Source: Smittium mucronatum
Taxonomy: Eukaryota; Kickxellomycota; Harpellomycetes; Harpellales; Legeriomycetaceae
Length of the DNA: 12,491 bases
Assembly: GCA_001953115.1 (NCBI GenBank)
Contig: LSSL01001587.1
Span: 35,594 to 48,084 of the forward strand
Direction: 5' to 3'
Part shown: positions 1 to 8,600 of the stretch, piece by piece
How positions within the stretch are numbered: position 1 is the stretch's first letter
Layout of the letters: each line of letters begins with the position of its first letter
Notes under the pieces: generated by a model
The model's input: the letters and a program-made list of their open reading frames with translations, nothing else
The model's database searches: none
Told to the model about the DNA's origin: nothing
Made by a program: the position numbers and the translations under genes

Positions 1-624
1 AAACCATAATTTACTATAAAAAGCTAATAATAAATCTATTTTTTGCTATAGAATACTTTCATAATCTAAAAATGTATTTAAATATATATTTTTACTCGAT
101 TTAAATTTTTTTAAAATCTAATAATAGAATTTAATAAAAAATGTGGCCAGTTCTTTTTGTATATACATAATAGCTTGGTTTTTTTTATACTAAATAAATA
201 TTTTTAGGTCCTAATTATAAATTATTAATAGCTAGAAAAATTCAAAAGTTTACTCAATCAGATCCAATTTGTTGATAAATAAGTTCTAAAGTTCTTTTTT
301 ATTGATCTATTGCTAAATTTCTTTAAAATTTTGATTATTTATTTTAAAATAAAATATTTTTTCAGTAGATTCAATAAAAAAAAGGTTATTTTCACAGAAA
401 ATCGTTATTATTGATTTCAAAAAAATAAGCTGAGATATTTATTGATATATCTATCGATTTAAAGCATAAAAAAATTTTAAGCCTTGAAATGGCATTTTTT
501 AATACTGATATCTACATATAGCGATTTTTTTTAGTTTTTTAATAAACTTATATTTATTTATTTTTTCGAATAGAAACTTTAAAATCCGTTTATAAAAAAA
601 TTCATGAATTAAATTAAATAAAAC

Positions 625-648
625 TATATGTATATATATATATATATT
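625..648. repeat. (TA)n microsatellite
   Basis: An alternating TA run with a single G interruption near its left end. It is self-complementary and probably unstable in length. No gene is near. Confidence 0.85.
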
Positions 649-695
649 AATGTTATTTTTAGAATTTAGTGAGATTTATATAGTTTTGATTAAAC

Positions 696-709
696 GCCGT
701 ATATACGGC
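696..709. repeat. Perfect 14-bp palindrome, GCCGTATATACGGC
   Basis: The sequence equals its own reverse complement. It carries eight G/C bases in a stretch that is otherwise about 80% A+T, with a TATATA core. It resembles a dyad binding site for a dimeric regulator, but no gene is close enough to suggest a target. Confidence 0.7.
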
Positions 710-3152
710 AGTAAAAAATTAAATTACAATTGATCCACAAAATTTATTTATTCGTAGATTATCAGTAGATTTAGAATACTATAGTCAAACACATGAGTGA
801 ATTTTTCTTATTTCATTTTATTCGCTTATCCAAAATCACGTAATTTTTTTATGAAAAATTAATTCGTGAAAGCAATTTTTAATAATTTTAATTTTTCGAG
901 GAAAAACTCTATCATTTATGAGTTATAAATATGCTTTTTTTAATGATTCTAAATTTTATAAAACTTTGGAGATATTCTGAAATACTTTTTTTAAATATAT
1001 TTAATCTTTCAAGTTAAGAAAATTAAATATAGAACCGGGTTGAGGCTTGTAAACCAATAAAGCTACTCAAAAATTAAATTAAAAAACCACAATTTCTTTG
1101 AAATCTTAGAAATAAATCAAAAATATGAATGGTATATTTTTATTAAAAAAATATCCTTAGATAAATTGCTATATGGAATCTAATTTTATGAAGCCTCTAT
1201 AATATTTTCATTCAGCTTTCCTTTTTTTAAAATATAAAATAAGATACATATTATATCTCCGAAATAAATAAATATTAAATAAGCTGTTTTTATTACAAAT
1301 TATAAATGATAAGATTATTATTATTATAGATATTTAATTTTACTAAAAAAATTAATATCAAAATATCAAGAAAAATATAAAATTAGAGTTATCTAATTTC
1401 ATCCTAAGTAAAAAAAATAACACAAAAAATGGCTACATAAAGTCCTACACAATTAAAAATTTTTTTCAAATATTTTGAAGTCCAATAGGCATTAATAATT
1501 TTTCATTGGGAAAATTTTTAAATTTAAATTTTGTATCAATGAAAATTATGAAATTGTATATTTTATTTCAAATAAAAAAAAAATTCTCATCCGATTATTT
1601 TGATACTTTTATCTTAAAAAATCACAAATATGAATGGATTAAAAATCAAATTGATAAAATATACATCACTTTAATATTTATAAAAATTAATCAATATTCT
1701 CTAATTATTTTTATCTAAACATCTTCATTTCGTTAGAAATATAACTACTCTCGTAAAAAAATACAAAAAAAAAAAATTACTTGTATTATTTATTTTTTAA
1801 AAAAATAATAATCCAATTTTAAATTGAAATATTTTATTAATTTTATCTATAAAAACACAAATTTAAATCATTTAAAAATTTTGGTCAAATATTTCGAATA
1901 AAATAATAAATAATCTTTATTTAAAATTGGTATCTATTGTGATCAAATCAAAAATAATTTTCTTATCTGGTTTATATTATAAGTATAAATCAAACAGCCC
2001 GGCATAATAATTTTTTGATTTTTTTTCAAAAAAAAAAAAAGAAATTAACACCTATAATTAAAGCATATAGATAAAAATAAAAAAAATTGAAAATAAAAGA
2101 AATTTAAAGAAATAGTCACATGAAAGACTAAAAATTACAATCTTTTTATATTTTAATTTTTGAAATACGATTAAATTTTGAAAAAACCCAAAAATTTCAT
2201 TAAAATGTCAATAAATATTTTAAAAAAAACAATTGAAAGGCTCTGTAAATGTTTTATTCTTAAAAAAGTTTCTAAAAACATTATAACCACTTTTTGTAAT
2301 TAGATATCTACTGAATACCATTATTTTTACCTACTTTGACAAAAAAAAACATTTCAATAATTCAATCGAAAATGTTTGAATGCCATATTTAAAAAAATGG
2401 GAAAAATAACCTCAGTAAATGAAGGATAAAAAACTATCCTTTTTTCAGGAATAAAAATATGAAAGCCTTAGAAAAAAGTAATCAAGAAATTAAATTCTTT
2501 TTAATATTAATCAAATTTACTAATTTTTTTATAAATCAGTATCCTCTTTATATATGTGTAAAATATATTTTTAGATTTTTAAACAAAATTTATAGTGATT
2601 ATGAAATAAAAACTCCATAAAAAATTATAAATCTGCAGTTTTCAAAATATTGGAGATTTTTTTGATTGTTAAGTTTGATTTTTTGGATATTATATGTAAT
2701 ATAGCACAACTATTTTAATACTTATTTATTCAATTGTAATTTTCAATTATTTGTTTATATTAATTCAGTTGAAATTAAATTTTGAGCAACAAATTCTTCA
2801 AAATAATAATTTTTTGTGCAAGTATATTTTATTAAAGCAAAAAATTACAGGGAAATATCAAATAATAATTTTAAAATGGAGGTTCTGTTGTGTATTTTAG
2901 ATTTTAGATATATAAAAACTTATGTCAACAGAGAAGCTATTAAAAAAATGGGATTTAAGAAATTTATTTAAAATCTCGGTGTTTAAAATTGGAATATGAA
3001 AACTTAATAAGTTCTAGCATGCATTATTTTATCGTTTTTCTGTTAAATATTAAAAAAAACAACCATTAAACCATTTTACTTTTTTTTACACAGAATTCAT
3101 TTTAGAGCTAAGTAAAAATCAATAAAAACATTAATTTAAAGTTTTTCAAAAA

Positions 3153-3166
3153 TTGAAAATTTTCAA
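3153..3166. repeat. Perfect 14-bp palindrome abutting the C15 tract
   Basis: TTGAAAATTTTCAA is fully self-complementary and ends exactly where the C run begins. A 12-base part, TTGAAAATTTTC, recurs at 3801-3812. Being mostly A/T, it could be chance. Confidence 0.6.
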
Positions 3167-3181
3167 CCCCCCCCCCCCCCC
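3167..3181. repeat. C15 homopolymer (G15 on the minus strand)
   Basis: Fifteen consecutive C residues sit in DNA that is otherwise very poor in C. The tract marks the border between the A+T desert to the left and the higher-G+C mosaic to the right. G15 on the other strand could form quadruplex-type structures. The exact length should be treated as uncertain because long homopolymers are often misread. Confidence 0.9.
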
Positions 3182-3224
3182 AATTTCCAGTTCTGCTCTG
3201 TAGATCTAATAGCTACATACCCAC

Positions 3225-3566
3225 TTAGCTTTGGTTATAGGCAGCTGGTGATCTTTTGATTCCAGAAGATATTAGAAAAAGGCTAGAGCGAATTCCATCC
3301 AAAAATTTCGCATTTCCAAACTCAAGTATTTGGTTGGTGTCTTCAGCGCGTATATGATATAAATTATTTTTAGACCCCCCCCCACCCACTCCTCTCAACA
3401 AGGGTTTTCTGATCTGGTTTGGCTGAACTAGATCGTGAAAAGAAAATCTATCACTATCTTTAAAATTGTAATTTTTGGCAAAAAAATATCTCGATTTATT
3501 TCTACGGGAGTTGCCCAATTTCTCGCATACTAAAAACAGGCGCTCAATTCTCTCTGAAAATTTCAT
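3225..3566 (-). CDS. Unrecognised open frame, 113 codons, doubtful gene
   Basis: The frame opens with MKFSERIERLFLVCEKLG and reads about 113 residues rich in Ser, Asn, Lys, Arg and Phe. It has no signal peptide or membrane segment and matches no family known to me. It contains GVGGGGS from the C9/G9 run. A second minus-strand frame through the same DNA (containing LPITKAKWVCSY) also looks protein-like but has stops. The length is above what chance usually gives here, yet the composition is unremarkable. It could be a small lineage-specific gene, an exon of a decayed gene, or noise. Confidence 0.2.
   Translation of the reverse strand: MKFSERIERLFLVCEKLGNSRRNKSRYFFAKNYNFKDSDRFSFHDLVQPNQIRKPLLRGVGGGGSKNNLYHIRAEDTNQILEFGNAKFLDGIRSSLFLISSGIKRSPAAYNQS
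3375..3383. repeat. C9 run followed by ACCCACTCC
   Basis: A second C-rich tract on the same strand, about 200 bp from the C15 run. On the minus strand it gives a Gly-rich stretch (GVGGGGS) inside the open frame 3566-3225. Confidence 0.85.
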
Positions 3567-3809
3567 TTTGCAAAAAAGGCAAAAAAAAATCTGATTATTA
3601 TTTTAGCATTGGTCTGGCGTTGAACAGCCCAAAGCCGGTCTATTAATTTTTTTCTAATTTCTTGGAAACCTACCCTTGAATAGAGACATGATTTGAAATT
3701 TTATCCAGCTTTCAGAATTTTTTATTCCTCATTCTAGAGCTCGCTTGTAAATAATAGGTCAGTTTTTTTATTTTTTTATTTAGATCAACGATTTTTCTGT
3801 TTGAAAATT

Positions 3810-3881
3810 TTCGCCTGTTTTACAATATTTTTATAAACCGTTTTTATGTCCTCGTCAAACATGCGCTCATCCGGAATCGAC
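3810..3881 (-). repeat. Degenerate repeat family E, copy 3
   Basis: On the plus strand the copy starts TTCGCCT, continues through CAATA and ATAAAC, and ends CTCATCCGGAAT. The same words in the same order appear in the copies at 4021-4105 and 4382-4469. This copy is about 12-15 bp shorter than the others. The minus strand reads EDIKTVYKNIVKQAK in the phase that aligns with the other two. Confidence 0.45.
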
Positions 3882-3883
3882 CG

Positions 3884-3908
3884 GGATTATTGACCAGGTC
3901 GGTAATCC
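3884..3908. repeat. Nested 25-bp dyad GGATTA-GACC-A-GGTC-TAATCC
   Basis: Arms GGATTA/TAATCC enclose GACC/GGTC around a central A3896, with only a TT/GG mismatch between the two parts. It lies beside family E copy 3 and just left of the TGAGTCA dyad. It looks like a dimer binding site or cruciform, without an adjacent gene to explain it. Confidence 0.6.
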
Positions 3909-3929
3909 AGGGGTTTGAACTTTTAAATT

Positions 3930-3948
3930 TGAGTCAATCGCTGACTCA
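3930..3948. promoter_or_regulatory. TGAGTCA-N5-TGACTCA inverted pair (bZIP-type sites)
   Basis: Two 7-bp arms in perfect inverted orientation, separated by ATCGC. Each arm is the core recognised by AP-1/Gcn4-type bZIP factors in fungi and animals. The nearest certain gene end is 1.6 kb away and is a 3' end, so a role for exportin-T is unlikely. Confidence 0.4.
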
Positions 3949-4020
3949 CAGGATACGTTGGTTTTGAAAAAAACAAAATTTATACACAACTCGTTTCTAA
4001 TATTATCATTGGGCTAGGTT

Positions 4021-4105
4021 TTCCCACTGCTACAACTATTTTTATTGCTTTATTAATTTCGCTTTTTATCAATCTGGCTCGATATTCACTCATCCGAATG
4101 TTTCA
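4021..4105 (-). repeat. Degenerate repeat family E, copy 2
   Basis: Plus-strand words are TTCCCAC, CAACTATTTTTAT and TTCACTCATCCGAATGTTTCA. The distance from CAACTA to CCGAATGT is 61 bp here and 62 bp in the copy at 4382-4469, which argues for common descent. The minus strand carries a 40-codon frame (4102-3980) with RLIKSEINKAIKIVVAVGK. Confidence 0.5.
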
Positions 4106-4381
4106 GGCCGTAACATCCAATAAACACTAATGCAGAATTATAAATTTGTTTTGATTGAGATTGGTAGATCATTTCTCCAGTCTGATGATGTTTTTTTAGT
4201 CATGATTTTGCTCCAGGTACCCAAGCACTCGTCCGTGGTCGATAGAGCCCATGGATTAAATCCGAAACTCGTATTTTTGATTTTTTTGATTTATAAAATG
4301 CGAGTTCAGTTTATAAAATTTAATTTTTAAAAAAATCAACCTTCCCCCGAGCAAGCTTTTCAATCTCTTCACATCCATGTA

Positions 4382-4469
4382 TTCGCCTACATTGGCAACT
4401 AGTTTGATAAACATATCGACGTATCATTATATCATTTTGATTTGGTGCTCATTCATACCGAATGTCTCA
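4382..4469 (-). repeat. Degenerate repeat family E, copy 1
   Basis: Plus-strand words are TTCGCCT, CAACTAGTTTGATAAAC and ATTCATACCGAATGTCTCA. The minus strand reads MNEHQIKMI, then TAA TGA, then YVDMFIKLVANVGEYM in one phase. The two stops inside an otherwise matching frame show that this copy no longer encodes an intact protein. Confidence 0.5.
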
Positions 4470-4577
4470 AAACTATAGCAGATAATTTTTTTTTTAAAAG
4501 GTAATTCATTTATAATATTCAAATACTAGAAAAAACTAAAGTAAAAATACAATAAAAGGAAAAAATAATCAAATTTC

Positions 4578-4615
4578 ATCCCACTCCCATCTGTCGCTCT
4601 AGCGGCTCCGTACCA
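4578..4615. repeat. Two-copy repeat B, copy 2
   Basis: ATCCCACT, then about 11 bp, then CTCTAGCGGCTCCG and CCAAT on the plus strand. It matches the copy at 4946-4975 word for word in order, with an inserted stretch of roughly 8-10 bp. Part of it (TCGCTCTAGC) recurs inverted at 3282-3291. Confidence 0.5.
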
Positions 4616-4628
4616 ATTGGGAATTGGT
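4612..4628. repeat. ACCAATT-GGG-AATTGGT inverted repeat
   Basis: Seven-bp perfect arms around GGG, each containing a CCAAT core. It lies directly next to repeat B copy 2. Confidence 0.6.
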
Positions 4629-4945
4629 TCAAGGACACTATAGCTGCCAATTGTACGAGAGTACGATTTATAAACTTTGTTTTTATGTCAGTTGATAGGC
4701 TGACCTTAGATAAAATTCTTTGTCCAAAACAAAAAAAATCTATATTTAGTTTTTTTTTTTCGATTTTAATTTATGTCGAGTATTCATCATTAATTATATT
4801 CCTATAGTGTTTATACTTTTTAATAGCTTTCTAATCTCGTAATTGGGCTGTAGATTTTTTCTTTTCAGTGGAATTTATTTAGAAATCAATATAAGTTAAT
4901 TAAAACAGTATTAAGAATTTTTTCAAGTATTTTCTACCTGACTCA

Positions 4946-4975
4946 ATCCCACTTCTCTAGCAGTTCCGATCCCAG
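4946..4975. repeat. Two-copy repeat B, copy 1
   Basis: ATCCCACTTCTCTAGCAGTT followed by CCGATCCCAG. Compared with 4578-4615 it shares ATCCCACT and CTCTAGC.G.TCCG in the same order and orientation. It overlaps the 3' end of the minus-strand open frame 5190-4957. Confidence 0.5.
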
Positions 4976-5250
4976 TATATTTTGTTTGCAGGGTCCGATA
5001 AACCATTAATAACCCTTATTAATATACGAGTGACAATTATGCCAACCAGGAATTTCGCTAATATCAACCCAGCTGTTAAGTTGGCGTATTGGGCGAAGAG
5101 ATTAAAAAAGGGTAGATTAAGATTTTTTTTTCTGAGATATAAGACAAAAAATCTGTTTCTCGGCCATATTTCCTGGATTAAAGTGGGTTTTCATCCAAGC
5201 ATAATTAAATTAATTTCCACGGATTCGGATTGGATAATAGAAAACTAACC

Positions 5251-5596
5251 TCAATAATATAGTTATAAAAAAATGAGACACTTGCATAAGAGAAACAAAT
5301 GAAAGATTCATCATTGAGGTATAGGGATTTAATATTCTCCTGTAAGTTACTTTTGATTGGATAACTAAAATCCCCTGGAAGAAAATTCTTTGAAAAAATA
5401 TTTAGAGAAATGAAATAAACGATGTTAACACTTTATAATTAGTAGAATAATAATCCATTTGTCATATTTTAAAAGATACAGTTCCTATAATCCAAGAAGA
5501 AATACACCTACTATAAAAAAATGAAAATATTGATTAAAAACCCAATTTCTAAATGGTATGAGATTATCGAAGTATTATTTTCATCCCCTTTATATT
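5251..5596. other. 3' flank of exportin-T, no gene seen
   Basis: A+T-rich sequence with no credible reading frame on either strand. On the minus strand just past the stop there is no canonical AATAAA within about 100 nt; AATAAT-like words occur near 5575. A ten-base word, GATTGGATAA on the plus strand, appears near 5228 and again near 5357 and contains an inverted CCAAT core. Its meaning is unknown. Confidence 0.5.
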
Positions 5597-5626
5597 TCAG
5601 TTTCCCTTAGGCTTGGAAAAAAATTC
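5597..5626 (-). other. Exon 9 of exportin-T, 30-nt terminal exon
   Basis: The exon encodes EFFSKPKGN and the TGA stop. It follows an 82%-A/T-like intron of 77 nt (5703-5627, donor GTAAAT, acceptor TTTATAG) in phase 0. Without it exon 8 would read FFQVNF and stop. With it the C-terminus is FKSFFQEFFSKPKGN, which has the hydrophobic-basic ending expected of the family. This choice rests on splice signals and family resemblance, so it is less certain than the internal exons. Confidence 0.8.
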
Positions 5627-8600
5627 CTATAAAGTTATAAATATTTTGATTTAATCAATATGAGGGATAGATGATGGTCAATGTAAAATATTTAAAAATT
5701 TACCTGGAAAAAACTTTTGAATCTGCGAGAGTCTAACATCACTAATCCTTGTATGAAATTCAGTGACGACTCATGGGTCGCACCAACACCTGGCAATAAC
5801 TCATACAGCATAAAACTTAACATCTTGTTTTCTGAAATAATTTGCTTTTCAAAGCTGGATACATCAAGGTTATCTGGAATAAATGCTATCGGTCCTGACC
5901 TTAACTTATTTGACAACATACGTATCGAATCTTTTTGTCCAGATAAGGCTATACCCCTAAGAATACCGCAAATTTCGTTTACTGTTTGAAATGATTGAGC
6001 GTCATACATGTCAAACCCTGAAGAAGATGGAACCCGAAAGCATTCTGGTAACACTTCAGTCTGTATGAACGTTCTAAATACCGATCTAGTTTGGCTAACT
6101 AACTGTGAGTCCAAATCCAGTCTAATATATTCTGCTGATAATTGCCTAAGTGTTTTCTTCTCGCTCAGCAGTGCTTTATCTACATTGCTCGCATCCTTGC
6201 CAAAATTTTGTGGCTGCCCAGCGGAATTGCTACTGTTTGATGCATTATATCCTGAAACGAGCGAAACGTTCCCCAAACCATAAAATCCATGGATATCAAT
6301 TAGCCATCCAATTATAGTTCTGTGGAATATGCTAAAGGCAAGCTTCTGAATGGTGGGGTTGGAATTATCTGTAGCTAAAACTAGGAAAGTCTTCAAAACA
6401 GTGGTCAAATGAGGCGAGTTTTCTATAAAAATATGCGAATAAGCTCAATTCAGATACGAATAAAAAGATATAAAAAAATTTGCATATGAAGAAATTTGGA
6501 TCACCTTCAGATAAAAATACGCTATCCAGGTCAGCATTAAAAATGGATATTACCCACATTAGGTATGCCTTTTTCAAATTGTTTGATGATACAGCATCAT
6601 CAGTTCCGCTTATTGTCTTGTTTAAAACTCCGTAAACCTTATCTATTACTGTCAGTAGTAGATCACTGACAATTTGAGATATAAATGGCTTAAATCGATA
6701 CATTATCAGACCCAGGAATCCTAAGAAATCGCACAGTTCATCCAATTCACTAGTAGCTACTAACCCATTTATAAGTCTTGGGAGATATTCTAAAGTCCCT
6801 TGGCCCAGGGCTGATACGAGTCTAGTAAATAAAAATCTAACACCTTCTCTAATTATTGCGTAAGAGTTGAGGGTTTCTAAAGTAATACTGCTCAAATTGG
6901 CGGCGTTTTTTAGATACTCAGATAAGATATGAGGAATATTTGATTTGAATTTAGTATCAAAGGTATTAGGATTGGTGTTTATCTTAGCATCAGGGAAACC
7001 TTGAAAGACAGAGCCAATGGCTGTTAAACAGTGATGTATTTGTAGAAGTGCAATAGGTTGGTTATTAAAAAAAGTCAGATTTTGGCCCATCAAAGTTTGT
7101 ACACCAGAAAATAAGGGATCTAAAATTTTTTCTAGCCCTAAAGCTCTCTCAGAATCAGAAAGATCTGGTTGGGATAGCAATATTCCACATGTTTCAAAGA
7201 GGTAAAGTTGGGAGTCAAGCATACCATAGCCATTAATAGAACTAATATCAAATTGGATGGATGAAACGGGGACTTGAACCTGAATTGCTAGCAAAGGCTA
7301 AGTTTAATTATAAAGTCAAAAATTAAAATAAGAAAGATTAAGATCGGTTGAAAACTTACAATTACGGATCTAAGTATCTCAGATGTATACTTCAATACCT
7401 CCTCGGTTCGACATAATTTAACAAACCTGTATAAAAAATACCATATCCTGGTGCGAGTATAAGGGTGAGGATGTCTGATTCCCCTATTATCCAAGAAAGG
7501 ACCCAAAACCAAAGGGATAGCATCGGGGCGATATTCGAATAACTGAATCAAACGAACACAAGTCTCGAAAAATGTTAGCGATACCAATGGGTTAATGCAA
7601 TTAGAAACACCTGACATAATCATATGAAGACATAATTCACCAAATTCAGTTAAATCGGAGGGATCCTTTTTTCTTTGAACGTAGGAAATTTGAGATGAGT
7701 TTTTTCCTGCCCCATTCTTTGCTTTTTCAGAAGATTCCAGCATACCCTCAGTGAAAAACAATGGACCCCTAGAGCTGCATTGTTCAATGTATATTTGTGT
7801 CAAATGAACTGAAATTTCAGCTTGGAACCATTTAACTTTTGAATCATCGTTCTGAGAAGATGCCTCGTTGTTGTCTGATGTTAGCCCAAACCGTTGTATA
7901 TTGTTAAATGTCTGTCTAATAACACTAATTATATACTCTTCATACTCTTTTTGTGCCAAAAAATATATGGCGTCTAGAAATTGTCTTAAAGTATGTCGAA
8001 CGTTAGCAAACATGTTTTCTTCATCGTCCTCATCACGGGATTGTTCTGATGTATCTGTCATAGTTCTATGATTATCAGAGTATTCAAAATCTTCATTATA
8101 TTGAAGTTTTACGACAACAACTTGAAGAAGTTGGCCCAAAAATTGAATTTTTTCTGCTGAGAGTTGTGAACCACTTTTGTTCAGTTTTTTAAAAAGGAGC
8201 AATATCTCGCCAACTACCCCAAACACAGAGGAGCTGATTGAGTTTTCCTTGTTACTCAAAAAACTTAATGACATTGGCATTAATTGTTCAATAAATTGAT
8301 ATGACTTGTCCCTTGTGAGTGAATTTTCGTTTGACTCCAGCCAAATGGATTTCAATTCTATGCCAACTATGTTGACTAATTTTGCAACCTCCTCACTGAA
8401 ACTGTCCTCGGAAATTTCTAATTGAGATAGTACTTCGGGAATGTTTAAAAACCCTATTAATTCCAATTTTTCATTAGGAAGCATTCCTTTTTTTATTATG
8501 GATCCTATGCATTTTATGACATCGATTCTGAGAACAGGATGAGTCAAATATGAAAACATATTTATTATAAAACTATCGTTTACAATCAGTTTTATGTCGA

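Larger units (their letters stand above)
1..3166. other. A+T desert, no gene recognised
   Basis: By eye G+C is about 18%, with frequent poly-A and poly-T runs. Stops are dense in all six frames. The longest frame (1506-1718, plus) is made almost only of Ile, Lys, Phe and Asn and reads as translated A+T-rich noise. Apart from the (TA)n tract, a G+C-rich palindrome at 696-709 and an A/T palindrome at 3153-3166, nothing structured was noticed. Confidence 0.8.
3980..5190 (-). pseudogene. Possible decayed minus-strand gene fragments, unrecognised
   Basis: Stop-to-stop frames on the minus strand that look protein-like: 5190-4957 (77 aa, includes LFAQYANLTAGLILAKFLVG and a hydrophobic stretch), 4770-4576 (64 aa), 4687-4526 (53 aa, PIPNWYGAARATDGSGMK), 4423-4256 (55 aa), 4290-4138 (50 aa, FNPWALSTTDECLGTWSK) and 4102-3980 (40 aa). 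None starts with ATG and none is a family known to me. At about 65% A+T a random frame stays open for 50 codons roughly 2-3% of the time, so several are expected by chance. The stronger support is that the E repeats keep the same codon phase. Plus-strand ORFs at 4130-4330 and 4982-5248 overlap these and are no better. Confidence 0.25.

Noticed and set aside
1506..1718. 70-codon plus-strand ORF in the A+T desert
   Set aside because: Almost only Ile, Lys, Phe, Asn and Leu; composition is that of translated A+T-rich noise, with no motif.
4230..4270. tRNA-like words (TGGTCGATAGAG and GGATTAAATCC)
   Set aside because: The spacing is too short, two B-box positions mismatch, and no cloverleaf can be folded.
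4130..4330. 66-codon plus-strand ORF
   Set aside because: It ends in a translated A+T-rich tail and shares its bases with an equally plausible minus-strand frame; no support.
4982..5248. 88-codon plus-strand ORF
   Set aside because: It has no recognisable motif, and the opposite strand is open over the same bases for 77 codons; both lengths fit chance, so it is not called as a gene.
5717..6283. Plus-strand ORFs at 5717-5989 and 6008-6283
   Set aside because: They lie antisense to exon 8 of exportin-T, which has clear family support; they are shadows.
7270..7280. GGTTCAAGTCC on the minus strand, a perfect tRNA B-box match, inside the tRNA exporter gene
   Set aside because: The flanks do not form a T-stem, no A box or acceptor stem lies upstream, and the bases are needed as codons (VQV) at the start of exon 7. 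It is coincidence.
7868..8071. Plus-strand ORF with a Ser-rich run
   Set aside because: Antisense shadow of exon 6; the Ser run is the complement of the acidic loop codons.
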